A stretch of 46,464 nt of DNA from assembly GCA_009783295.1 (NCBI GenBank), contig WRHK01000029.1, positions 1 through 46,464 of the forward strand, given 5' to 3'. This DNA is from Promicromonosporaceae bacterium. GTDB taxonomy: Bacteria; Actinomycetota; Actinomycetes; Actinomycetales; Cellulomonadaceae. The notes below the pieces were generated by a model. That model searched no databases, was not told the origin of the DNA, and saw only the letters and a list, made by a program, of their open reading frames with translations. The position numbers and the translations under genes were made by a program. Shown here in pieces: positions 15,380 through 22,688 of this stretch (the stretch's first letter is position 1; the number at the start of each line of letters is the position of its first letter).

Positions 15380-16303
15380 ATGCGAGCGATCACCTACTCC
15401 CGGTACGGCCACGCGGACGTCCTCGAGCTCACCGAGCAGCCGGACCCGCGGCCCGGTTCCGACAGCGTGCTGGTCCGCGTCAAGGCCGCCGCGGTCAACC
15501 CCGTGGACTGGTCCATCCGCGAGGGCTGGCTCGAGGGCGCCATCACGCTCACGTTCCCCGTGGTCCCGGGGTGGGACGTCGCGGGCGTCGTCGAGCAGGT
15601 GGGCCTCGACACCCCCGAGCTCCAGGTGGGCGACGAGGTGTTCGGGTACGTCCGCAAGGACTGGGTGCAGCAGGGCACGTTCGCCGAGCTGGTGAGCGCG
15701 CCCGTGCGCACGCTGGCGCGCAAGCCCGCGAACCTGTCCTTCGAGGAGGCCGCGGCCGTACCGCTGGCCGGCCTGACCGCGTACCAGTCGGTGCACCGCT
15801 CGGGCGTCACCGTGGGGCAGACGGTGCTGGTGCACGCCGCGTCCGGGGGCGTCGGCTCGTTCGCCGTGCAGATCGCCCGCGCGCTCGGCGCCCGCGTGAT
15901 CGGCACGGCCTCCGAGGCCAACCACGCCTGGCTGCGCACCCTGGGCGTCGAGCCCGTCGCGTACGGCGACGGCCTGCCCGACGCCGTCCGCGCGCTCGCG
16001 CCCGACGGCGTCGACGTCGTGCTCGACTACTTCGGCCACGGCGCCGTCCAGCAGACCGCCCCGCTGCTCAAGGCCGGCGGCGTGATGACGTCGGTCCTCG
16101 ACGCCTCCGCCCGCGACGAGCACGGCGGCCACTACGTGTGGGCGCGCCCCTCGACCGCCGACCTCGACGCGCTGCGCGAGCTGCTCGACGCCGGGACCGT
16201 GAAGGTCGAGGTGGCGCACGTCTTCCCGCTGGAGGACACCCCGGAGGCGCACCGCCTGAGCGAGTCCCGCCACGTGCGTGGCAAGGTCGTGGTCCGGCTC
16301 TGA
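15380..16303 (+). CDS. NADPH:quinone oxidoreductase-like MDR protein (307 aa)
   Basis: A medium-chain dehydrogenase/reductase of the zinc-independent quinone oxidoreductase group. It has the GroES-like N domain (VKAAAVNPVDWSIREG) and the nucleotide-binding motif VHAASGGVGSFAVQIARALG at about residues 152-171. The ligands of the structural zinc site are absent, as expected for this subgroup. A GAAAGG eight bases before the ATG supports the start. It reduces quinones or enones with NADPH by family analogy; the real substrate is not evident. Confidence 0.92.
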   Translation: MRAITYSRYGHADVLELTEQPDPRPGSDSVLVRVKAAAVNPVDWSIREGWLEGAITLTFPVVPGWDVAGVVEQVGLDTPELQVGDEVFGYVRKDWVQQGTFAELVSAPVRTLARKPANLSFEEAAAVPLAGLTAYQSVHRSGVTVGQTVLVHAASGGVGSFAVQIARALGARVIGTASEANHAWLRTLGVEPVAYGDGLPDAVRALAPDGVDVVLDYFGHGAVQQTAPLLKAGGVMTSVLDASARDEHGGHYVWARPSTADLDALRELLDAGTVKVEVAHVFPLEDTPEAHRLSESRHVRGKVVVRL

Positions 16304-16315
16304 CGCCACCCCCCC

Positions 16316-16337
16316 GGTGCTTGAGCCTGTCGAAACC
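16316..16337 (+). repeat. Intergenic copy of the short repeat
   Basis: GGTGCTTGAGCCTGTCGAAA matches the repeat family in ligD (GGTCGAGCCCGTCGA core) with a few changes. It lies between the quinone oxidoreductase stop and the -10 of the M24 peptidase gene. Confidence 0.6.
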
Positions 16338-16349
16338 ATCCCCGCTGCT

Positions 16350-16355
16350 TACGCT
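16350..16355 (+). promoter_or_regulatory. Leaderless -10 of the M24 peptidase gene
   Basis: TACGCT, six-base spacer GGCCAG, then GTG at 16362. Confidence 0.6.
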
Positions 16356-16361
16356 GGCCAG

Positions 16362-17516
16362 GTGACCCCCTTCGCCCCGCACGTGTACGCAGGCCGGCGC
16401 CGCCGCGCGGCCGACGCCGCCGCCCGGGCCGGGCTCGACGGGCTGCTCGTCACGCCCGGCGCGGACCTGGCCTACTTCCTCGGGCACACGTCCGACACGG
16501 CCGCCGAGCGGCTCACCCTGCTGGTGGTCCCCGCCGCGGGCACCACGCCGGAGGGCGGGAACGACGGCGTCGCCGACGCGCTCGTCGTCGTGCCGAGGCT
16601 CGAGGCGCACGACCTGGAGCGGCACGCGGCGTCCCCGGTGGAGGCCCTCGCGTGGTCGGACGGTGAGGACGAGCACGCCGTCGCCGGGCGGCTGCTGCGG
16701 CCCCACGGGCGGTATGCGATCAGCGACTCCGCGTGGGCGCTGCACGTGCTGGGGCTGCAGCGCGCGCTGCCGGGCACGTCGTACCAGGCCGTGACGCGCG
16801 CGCTGCCGATGCTGCGGGCCGTGAAGTCGTCCGAGGAGGTCGCGCGCATGGCCGCCGCGGGGGCAGGTGCGGACGCCGTGTTCGGCGAGATCCTCACGCG
16901 CCGCTTCGCGGGCCGCCGCGAGTCGGACGTCGCCGCCGACCTCGCGGCGCTGCTGCGCGAGCACGGGCACGAGCAGGTCGACTTCACGCTCGTGTGCGCG
17001 GGCGCCAACGGCGCGGACCCGCACCACGACGCGGGCAGCACCGTCATCGAGGACGGCGACATGGTGGTGCTCGACTTCGGCGGCCTCGCGGACGGCTACG
17101 GCTCCGACACCACCCGCACCGTCCACGTGGGCGAGCCGACGGCGCAGGAACGCGAGGTGCACGACGTCGTCCGCGCCGCCCAGCAGGCGGGGCGCGACGC
17201 CGTGCGGCCGGGCGCCACCTGCCAGGACGTCGACCGGGCCGCCCGCCGCGTCATCGACGACGCCGGGTACGGCGAGCACTTCATCCACCGCACGGGCCAC
17301 GGCATCGGGCTGACCACGCACGAGCCGCCGTACATGGTCGAGGGCGAGAGCCTGCCCATCGAGCCGGGCATGTGCTTCTCGGTGGAGCCGGGGATCTACC
17401 TGCCGGGGCAGTTCGGCGTGCGGATCGAGGACATCGTCGTGGCGTTCCCGGAGGACACCCCGAACGGGTCACGCCCCCTCAACGACTCCCCGCGCGACCT
17501 GCTCGTCGTCGCCTGA
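16362..17516 (+). CDS. M24 family Xaa-Pro peptidase (384 aa)
   Basis: A metallopeptidase of the aminopeptidase P/prolidase type that cleaves peptides before proline. The creatinase-like N domain (about 1-150) precedes the pita-bread catalytic domain. The expected dinuclear metal ligands are visible: Asp in VVLDFGG, Asp in GSDTTRTVHVG, His in HRTGHGIGL, Glu in SVEPGIYLPG, and Glu in VRIEDIV. The frame is open to 16278, but the GTG at 16362 is chosen because the protein fold starts there and TACGCT sits six bases before it. Its 3' end overlaps the convergent MFS gene by 48 bp. Confidence 0.95.
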   Translation: MTPFAPHVYAGRRRRAADAAARAGLDGLLVTPGADLAYFLGHTSDTAAERLTLLVVPAAGTTPEGGNDGVADALVVVPRLEAHDLERHAASPVEALAWSDGEDEHAVAGRLLRPHGRYAISDSAWALHVLGLQRALPGTSYQAVTRALPMLRAVKSSEEVARMAAAGAGADAVFGEILTRRFAGRRESDVAADLAALLREHGHEQVDFTLVCAGANGADPHHDAGSTVIEDGDMVVLDFGGLADGYGSDTTRTVHVGEPTAQEREVHDVVRAAQQAGRDAVRPGATCQDVDRAARRVIDDAGYGEHFIHRTGHGIGLTTHEPPYMVEGESLPIEPGMCFSVEPGIYLPGQFGVRIEDIVVAFPEDTPNGSRPLNDSPRDLLVVA

Positions 17517-18803
17517 CGTCTCAGGGGCCGGCTCCATGCCGTTGACGCGCGGCGTGATGCGCCGCTCCAGCGCGACGAGCGAGGCGACGACGCCGGCGCA
17601 CCCGACCGCCACGACCCCGATGAACCCGCCGCTGAGGTGGTGCTCCAGCAGGAACCCGGCCACAACGGGGCCGGCGATGGTGCCCGCCTGGAACGCCGCC
17701 GAGTTGACGGCGTTGTAGCGGCCGCGCAGGTGGTCGGGCGCCATCTCGTTGGTGATGGCCGGCATGGCGGACTGGAGCATCGTCTCGCCGAACCCGAACA
17801 GCGCGTGGAAGGCCAGCACGCCGGCGACGGCGGCCGCGGTGCCGGGCACCAGCCCCGTCGCGCCGAGCACCAGCCACGACACCGCCCAGGTGACCGCCAT
17901 GACCATGAGCACGCGGGTGCGCCGCCGCCCGCGGGTGCGGCCCATGACCCAGAACTGCAGGCAGACGATCACCACGGTGTTGACCACGAACGCGAAGCCG
18001 ATGACGCGTGTGGACACCTGCGAGGCCTGCCGCGCGAACGCCGGGAACCCGCCCTCCATCTGGCCGTAGCCCACGAAGCTCGACAGCAGCGCCAGCACGG
18101 TCAGCCACGCCACCTCGGGGCGGCGCAGGATCGCAAGGTAGGACCCGCCGGGCGCGGCGCCCTCGTCGTGGTGGGCCTCCGGGCGCTCCGCACGCCCGTG
18201 CAGGTGCCGCAGGGGCCCGAACAGCACGAACATCGGCGGCACGAACGTGGCAGCGTTCACCAGGAACGCGACGACGAACGTGTGCGGCCGGTGCACGTCG
18301 ACCAGCAGGCCGCCGAACACGCCGCCCACCCCGATGCCGAGGTTGAGCAGCGCGAAGTTCACGCCGTAGTACTGCTGGCGCAGGTCGCCCTTGACGACGG
18401 TGGCGACCAGCGCGTTGACGGCCGGCCACGAGACGCCGAGCTGCACGCCGAACAGGCACAGCGCCACGGCGGCCACCCAGGGCACGGTCGCGAACGCGAG
18501 CAGCGCGAGCCCCGCGGCGGCGGAGAAGAGCCCGCCGAGCACGACGACGCGCGCCCCGAACCGGTCCACCAGCACGCCCGCGGGCCCGGTCACGGCGAAC
18601 CCGACGATCGCGATGAGGCCCATCAGCGTGCCGGCGAGCCCCAGCGAGAACCCCCGCACCTCGTGCAGGTAGATGATCGTGAACGGCAGCGTCAGCCCGC
18701 GCCCGAAGAACTGCACCACCACGGTGGACAGCAGCCATCGCCCGTCCCGGGGCAGCTGGTCCCAGAACGCGAGGGCGCCCGAACGGGCGGCGGTCGAGGG
18801 CAT
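17469..18803 (-). CDS. MFS transporter (444 aa)
   Basis: A twelve-helix major facilitator. Conserved features include LPFTIIYLHEVRGFSLGLAGTLMG in the first helices, VLVDRFGARVVVLGG as the loop 2-3 motif, and GRYNAVNSAAFQAGTIAGP in the second half. The ATG at 18803 is chosen because GAGG sits nine bases before it; a longer reading from GTG at 18833 adds ten residues. The C-terminal 20 residues (ERRITPRVNGMEPAPETSGD) are soluble and overlap the 3' end of the M24 gene. Likely an efflux pump; substrate unknown. Confidence 0.9.
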   Translation of the reverse strand: MPSTAARSGALAFWDQLPRDGRWLLSTVVVQFFGRGLTLPFTIIYLHEVRGFSLGLAGTLMGLIAIVGFAVTGPAGVLVDRFGARVVVLGGLFSAAAGLALLAFATVPWVAAVALCLFGVQLGVSWPAVNALVATVVKGDLRQQYYGVNFALLNLGIGVGGVFGGLLVDVHRPHTFVVAFLVNAATFVPPMFVLFGPLRHLHGRAERPEAHHDEGAAPGGSYLAILRRPEVAWLTVLALLSSFVGYGQMEGGFPAFARQASQVSTRVIGFAFVVNTVVIVCLQFWVMGRTRGRRRTRVLMVMAVTWAVSWLVLGATGLVPGTAAAVAGVLAFHALFGFGETMLQSAMPAITNEMAPDHLRGRYNAVNSAAFQAGTIAGPVVAGFLLEHHLSGGFIGVVAVGCAGVVASLVALERRITPRVNGMEPAPETSGDDEQVARGVVEGA

Positions 18804-18858
18804 AGGAACGATCCTCACCCGTGCCACCGACACAGGTCGAGCCCATATGGCGCCCGGC

Positions 18859-18864
18859 TACGCT
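18859..18864 (+). promoter_or_regulatory. Leaderless -10 of the GNAT gene
   Basis: TACGCT, six-base spacer CGCGAC, then GTG at 18871. It decides this start over the ATG at 18847, which lies upstream of the hexamer. Confidence 0.6.
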
Positions 18865-18870
18865 CGCGAC

Positions 18871-19335
18871 GTGAGCCTCCCCGCCGACCTGCCGGTCTCG
18901 TTCCGCCCCGCCACCCGCGCGGACCTGGAGCGCGTCGTCGCGCTGATCGCCGACGACGCCGTCGCCGCCGCCCGCACCGGCGCGTTCGGCCCGGCCCACG
19001 TGGCGGGCTTCGAGGCGATCGAGGCGAGCCCCAACGACGAGCTGGTCGTGGCCGTGCTCGACGGCGAGGTGGTGGGCTGCATGCAGCTGACGTTCGTGCC
19101 CGGGATCTCGCGCAACGGCGCCACACGACTGCTGGTCGAGGCGGTGCGGGTGGACGCCCGGCTGCGCGGCCGGGGCGTGGGCCGCGCGCTCATGGAGCAC
19201 GCGCACGCCCGTGGCCGGGAGCGGGGCTGCGCGCTGGCGCAGCTCACGAGCGACAAGCAGCGCCCCGACGCGCACGCCTTCTACCGCCGCCTCGGCTACG
19301 CCCAGTCGCACGAGGGCTTCAAGCTCGCCCTCTGA
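18871..19335 (+). CDS. GNAT family N-acetyltransferase (154 aa)
   Basis: A GCN5-type acetyltransferase using acetyl-CoA. The N-terminal strand FRPATRADLERVVALI and the acetyl-CoA loop VDARLRGRGVGRALM (motif A, RGxGxG-like) are clear, followed by DAHAFYRRLGYAQSHEGFK, the usual C-terminal strand pair. The GTG start is set by the upstream TACGCT and by the family's usual first strand. The acceptor substrate is unknown. It is divergent from the MFS gene at 17469-18803. Confidence 0.92.
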   Translation: MSLPADLPVSFRPATRADLERVVALIADDAVAAARTGAFGPAHVAGFEAIEASPNDELVVAVLDGEVVGCMQLTFVPGISRNGATRLLVEAVRVDARLRGRGVGRALMEHAHARGRERGCALAQLTSDKQRPDAHAFYRRLGYAQSHEGFKLAL

Positions 19336-19382
19336 GGCAAATCCCTGGCCTGTGACGCGGGTCGCCTGCAGGCTCGGTGACC

Positions 19383-20126
19383 ATGACCAGCAGCGACCTG
19401 TGGACCGACGGCGAGGCGCGCCGCTACGACGACCCGGCCGACCCGATGTTCTCCCCCGAGGTGCTCGTGCCCACGGTCGACGTGCTCGCGGACCTGGCCG
19501 GCGCCGGCCCCGCGCTCGAGCTCGCGATCGGCACGGGCCGCGTCGCGGTGCCGCTGCACCAGCGGGGCGTCGCGGTCACCGGCATCGAGCTGTCCGCGCC
19601 CATGGTCGACCGCCTGCGCACCAAGGCCGACGCCGCGACGATGCCCGTCGTCGTCGGCGACATGGCCACCGCGACGGCGCCCGGAGCCGGGACGTTCGCG
19701 CTGGTCTACCTCGTCTACAACACCATCGGGAACCTGCACACCCAGGACGCCCAGGTCGAGTGCTTCGCCAACGCGGCACGACACCTGGCGCCCGGCGGGC
19801 GGTTCCTCGTCGAGGTGGGCGTGCCGAACCTGCGCCGCCTGCCGCCCGGCCAGACGGCGGTGCCGTTCGACGTTTCGGACCGGCACGTCGGGTTCGACAC
19901 GTTCGACCTGGTCACGCAGAAGGCCGTCTCGCACCACTACACGCGCGAGGCCGACGGCCGCTTCCGGTACGGCAGCCTCAACTTCCGCTACGTCTGGCCG
20001 TCCGAGCTGGACCTCATGGCCCGCCTGGCCGGGCTCGAGCCCGAGCACCGGTGGTCCGGCTGGCACCGCGCCCCGTTCACGGCCGAGAGCACGCGCCACG
20101 TCTCCGTGTGGCGCAAGCCGGCCTGA
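19383..20126 (+). CDS. Class I SAM-dependent methyltransferase (247 aa)
   Basis: A Rossmann-fold methyltransferase. Motif I is ALELAIGTGRVAVPL (about 43-57), followed by VTGIELSAPMVDRL for the acidic ribose-binding position and ALVYLVYNTIGNL for motif IV. The N terminus LWTDGEARRYDDPADPMFSPE matches a common group of small actinobacterial methyltransferases. ATG at 19383 is preferred to GTG at 19377 because CAGGCT lies eight bases before it; the difference is two residues. The substrate is unknown. It converges on the PEBP gene with a 3-bp gap. Confidence 0.92.
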   Translation: MTSSDLWTDGEARRYDDPADPMFSPEVLVPTVDVLADLAGAGPALELAIGTGRVAVPLHQRGVAVTGIELSAPMVDRLRTKADAATMPVVVGDMATATAPGAGTFALVYLVYNTIGNLHTQDAQVECFANAARHLAPGGRFLVEVGVPNLRRLPPGQTAVPFDVSDRHVGFDTFDLVTQKAVSHHYTREADGRFRYGSLNFRYVWPSELDLMARLAGLEPEHRWSGWHRAPFTAESTRHVSVWRKPA

Positions 20127-20129
20127 GGC

Positions 20130-20645
20130 TCAGCGCTCCTGCGTGCCGAACAGCACGCCGCGCGCGATGACGTGCCGCGCCGCCCGGCGCACGATGTCGG
20201 AGTAGCGCTGGGGACCGCCGTGCGTCACGTCGAGCGGCCGGTCGACGGCGAACACGTGGAACCCGTACACGTGCGGGCCGTGCCCTGCGAGCGCCCGCGG
20301 GCCGTGGTAGCCCGGCAGCCCGCCCTCGCCCACGCCGACGGCGTCCGCGTCGAAGAGCGCCAGGCAGTGCACGACCGGGCGCAGCAGCGGCACGTCCGGG
20401 TCCTCCATGACCAGCAGCAGCTGGGCCGTGCCCTCGGGTGCGTCGGACCAGGCGAGCGCCGGCGAGACGTTGTCGCCCACGCCGCGGCCGGCGTGCCGCA
20501 GCGGGATGGGGCCGTCGTCGTCGAACGACTCGGACGTGACGGCGAGGGTGGGGGCGAGGTCGGGGCACAGGGCGGCGACGACGCCGCGCTCGGTCCCCGC
20601 GCGGCGGGAGCGCAGGGCGCGTCCCAGCCAGGCAGGCGTGTTCAC
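20130..20645 (-). CDS. YbhB/YbcL-type phosphatidylethanolamine-binding-like protein (171 aa)
   Basis: A bacterial PEBP/Raf-kinase-inhibitor-like protein. The fold signatures are SESFDDDGPIPLRHAG, NVSPALAWSDAPEGTAQLLL, MEDPDVPLLRPVVHCLAL, and GYHGPRALAGHGPHVYGFHV (the DPD and GxRP anion-pocket regions). The GTG start at 20645 overlaps the stop of the upstream MFS gene as GTGA, so translation is coupled. There is no signal peptide, so it is probably cytoplasmic. The biochemical role of bacterial PEBPs is poorly defined; linkage to an exporter suggests small-molecule or lipid handling. Confidence 0.92.
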   Translation of the reverse strand: MNTPAWLGRALRSRRAGTERGVVAALCPDLAPTLAVTSESFDDDGPIPLRHAGRGVGDNVSPALAWSDAPEGTAQLLLVMEDPDVPLLRPVVHCLALFDADAVGVGEGGLPGYHGPRALAGHGPHVYGFHVFAVDRPLDVTHGGPQRYSDIVRRAARHVIARGVLFGTQER

Positions 20646-22015
20646 CCGCCGAGCCTCCCACGGATCCCCGCAAGGCTGACCAGACCGCCGACCGCGAAGA
20701 GCGCCGCCGTGACCACGAGCCCGCGGTGGAACGTGCCGACGTCGAGCGCCCCGCCCAGGATCACGCCCGCGAACGCCACCACCACGAGGCCGGCGACGCG
20801 CGCGACCGCGTTGTTCACGGCGGAGGCGATGCCGGCGTCGGCGGGCGGGGCGGAGCCCAGGATCGCTGCGGTGAGCGGCGCGACGGTGACCGACAGGCCC
20901 AGGCCGAACACGACCTGCCCGGGCAGCACCTGCGTCCAGTAGGTGGCGTGCTCGTCGGTGGCGAGCAGCAGCAGGAACCCGGCGGCGGCGAGCAGCGGCC
21001 CGACGGTCATGAACGCCCGTGCCCCGTAGCGGCCCGCGAGCGCCCCGAACCGGCCCGACAGGCCGAGCATCGCGAACGTCGCGGGCAGCTGCGCGAGCCC
21101 GGCGAACGTGGCGGGGTACCCGGCCACCTGCTGGAGGAACAGGGTGACCAGGAACCCGCCGAACCCGAGCGCCCCGTAGATCGCGGCGGTGGCGGCGTTG
21201 CCCCAGGCGAAGTTGCGGATCTGGAACAGCCGCAGCGGCAGCATCGGGTCGGGCGCCCGCCGCTCCCACACCAGGAACCCGGCCAGGCACGCGACGCCGA
21301 CCACGAGCGCGGCCACGATGAGCGGCGACCCCCACCCGAGCCGCTCGGCCTCGATGAGCGCGCTCACGGTCCCGGCCAGGCCGACGGCGGCCAGCACGGC
21401 CCCGGCGAGGTCGAGCCGGCGGCCGTGGTCGGGCTGGCCGGCGGGCAGGGCGCGCGCCAGCATCAGGGTGAGCAGGCAGACGGGCACGGTCAGCCAGAAC
21501 ACGAACCGCCAGGACAGGGTGTCGACGAGCACGCCTCCCACGAGGGGGCCGACGATGGCGGCCGTGCCGGTCCAGGCGGTCCAGCGGCCGATCGCCCGGC
21601 CCTGGGCCGCGCCGTCGAACGCCGAGACGATCATCGCGAGCGAGCTGGGCACCAGCAGCGCCCCGGCCACGCCCTGCACGGCCCGCGCGCCGACCAGCAC
21701 CGGCCCCGTGGGCGCGAGCGCGCACGCCGCGGACGCGACGGCGAACCCCGCGAGCCCGGCCACCAGCACGCGCCGCCGCCCGTGCACGTCCGACAGGGAC
21801 CCAGCGAGCAGGATCAGCGACCCGAGCGTGACCAGGTAGGCGTCCACCACCCACTGCTGCAGCCCGAGCGCGGCCTCTCCCCCGCCACCCAGCGCGCGCC
21901 CGATGGCGGGCAGCGCCACCGTGACGACCGTGCCGTCGAGGAAGGCGACAAAGGTCGCCAGGATCGCGACCAGCAGCACCCGCCGCTGGACCGTCGTCAC
22001 CGCTTCGCTCGCCAC
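20642..22015 (-). CDS. DHA2-type MFS drug exporter, EmrB/QacA-like (457 aa)
   Basis: A fourteen-helix-type multidrug exporter. The N terminus ATFVAFLDGTVVTVALPAIG contains the D-T-V motif of helix 1 typical of the EmrB/QacA family. GSLSDVHGRRRVLVAG is the loop 2-3 motif, and PLVGGVLVDTLSWRFVFW matches motif C and the conserved WRWIF-like stretch. The start is GTG at 22015, six bases after a minus-strand TAGCGT that overlaps the opposing promoter of the GNAT gene. The stop overlaps the PEBP start. The divergent partner resembles phosphinothricin acetyltransferase, suggesting a resistance module. Confidence 0.93.
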   Translation of the reverse strand: MASEAVTTVQRRVLLVAILATFVAFLDGTVVTVALPAIGRALGGGGEAALGLQQWVVDAYLVTLGSLILLAGSLSDVHGRRRVLVAGLAGFAVASAACALAPTGPVLVGARAVQGVAGALLVPSSLAMIVSAFDGAAQGRAIGRWTAWTGTAAIVGPLVGGVLVDTLSWRFVFWLTVPVCLLTLMLARALPAGQPDHGRRLDLAGAVLAAVGLAGTVSALIEAERLGWGSPLIVAALVVGVACLAGFLVWERRAPDPMLPLRLFQIRNFAWGNAATAAIYGALGFGGFLVTLFLQQVAGYPATFAGLAQLPATFAMLGLSGRFGALAGRYGARAFMTVGPLLAAAGFLLLLATDEHATYWTQVLPGQVVFGLGLSVTVAPLTAAILGSAPPADAGIASAVNNAVARVAGLVVVAFAGVILGGALDVGTFHRGLVVTAALFAVGGLVSLAGIRGRLGG

Positions 22016-22037
22016 GGCGCCACGCTACGGTCGTCGC
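22016..22037. promoter_or_regulatory. Face-to-face leaderless promoters sharing a TA
   Basis: The whole 22-bp gap between two divergent start codons. The plus strand carries TACGGT (22026-22031) then six bases then GTG at 22038. The minus strand carries TAGCGT (22027 down to 22022) then six bases then GTG at 22015. The hexamers share the TA at 22026-22027, the exact centre between the two starts. There is no space for two polymerases at once. Confidence 0.65.
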
Positions 22038-22592
22038 GTGGCCGCCACCATCCGCCCCGCCCATCTGGACCCCGCGGGTCTCGCGTCGGACGCCGCGGCC
22101 TGCGCCGCCGTCTACGCCCCGTACGTCACCGGGACGGCGACGAGCTTCGAGGACGCGCCCCCGTCGGCGGCCGAGCTCGCGCACCGCATCGAGGCGTACG
22201 CCGCCCGCCACGCGTGGCTGCTGGCCGAGCAGGACGGCGCCGTGCTCGGGTACGCCTACGGCTCCCCGTACCGGCCGCGGCCGGCGTACCGGTGGACCAC
22301 GGAGGTCAGCGTCTACCTCGCCGTCGACGCCCCGCGACGCACCGGCCTGGGCCGGGCCCTGTACGCGGCCCTGCTGGAGCGGCTCACCGCCCGCGGCTAC
22401 CGCACTGCCATCGCCGGGATCACGCTGCCGAACGACGCGAGCGTGGGCCTGCACCGCGCGCTCGGGTTCCGGGAGATCGGCGTCGAGCAGGGCGTCGGCT
22501 GGAAGCTGGGCGCCTGGCACGACGTCATGCGCCTGCAGCGCCCGCTCGCGCGCGACGCCGCCGCGGGCGACCCGCCGCCCGAGCCCGCCTGA
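22038..22592 (+). CDS. GNAT acetyltransferase, phosphinothricin acetyltransferase-like (184 aa)
   Basis: An N-acetyltransferase close in layout to the Pat/Bar family. It has VYAPYVTGTATSFEDAPPSA (the conserved T-A-x-x-F/E segment), EVSVYLAVDAPRRTGLGRAL (acetyl-CoA loop), and GITLPNDASVGLHRALGF (the N-x-x-S-x-x-L-H signature). The length is typical. The GTG at 22038 is set by TACGGT six bases before it. It may acetylate phosphinothricin or another small amine such as methionine sulfoximine. The divergent drug exporter shares its promoter region. Confidence 0.92.
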   Translation: MAATIRPAHLDPAGLASDAAACAAVYAPYVTGTATSFEDAPPSAAELAHRIEAYAARHAWLLAEQDGAVLGYAYGSPYRPRPAYRWTTEVSVYLAVDAPRRTGLGRALYAALLERLTARGYRTAIAGITLPNDASVGLHRALGFREIGVEQGVGWKLGAWHDVMRLQRPLARDAAAGDPPPEPA

Positions 22593-22600
22593 GCCGAGCG

Positions 22601-22620
22601 GGCGTGACACACGTCACGCC
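22601..22620. promoter_or_regulatory. CRP-like palindrome, distal site before mqo
   Basis: GGCGTGAC-ACAC-GTCACGCC, a perfect 8-bp-arm inverted repeat. It fits the CRP/GlxR layout (TGTGA-N6-TCACA) with the outer bases changed. It starts 8 bp after the GNAT stop, so it could also act as a terminator stem for that gene. Confidence 0.5.
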
Positions 22621-22650
22621 GGATCTGACGACGCGTTGTGAACTGGGTCA

Positions 22651-22670
22651 TACGTGACGGTTTTCACGTA
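22651..22670. promoter_or_regulatory. CRP-like palindrome, proximal site before mqo
   Basis: TACGTGA-CGGTTT-TCACGTA, a perfect 7-bp-arm repeat in the CRP/GlxR format. It ends four bases before the -10 hexamer, so it would cover the -35 region. Its centre is 50 bp from that of the distal site. Confidence 0.55.
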
Positions 22671-22674
22671 GTCC

Positions 22675-22680
22675 TAGACT
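22675..22680 (+). promoter_or_regulatory. mqo -10 hexamer
   Basis: TAGACT, eight bases before the mqo ATG, with no Shine-Dalgarno between. This is consistent with a leaderless or nearly leaderless mRNA. Confidence 0.55.
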
Positions 22681-22688
22681 CGCGAGCC

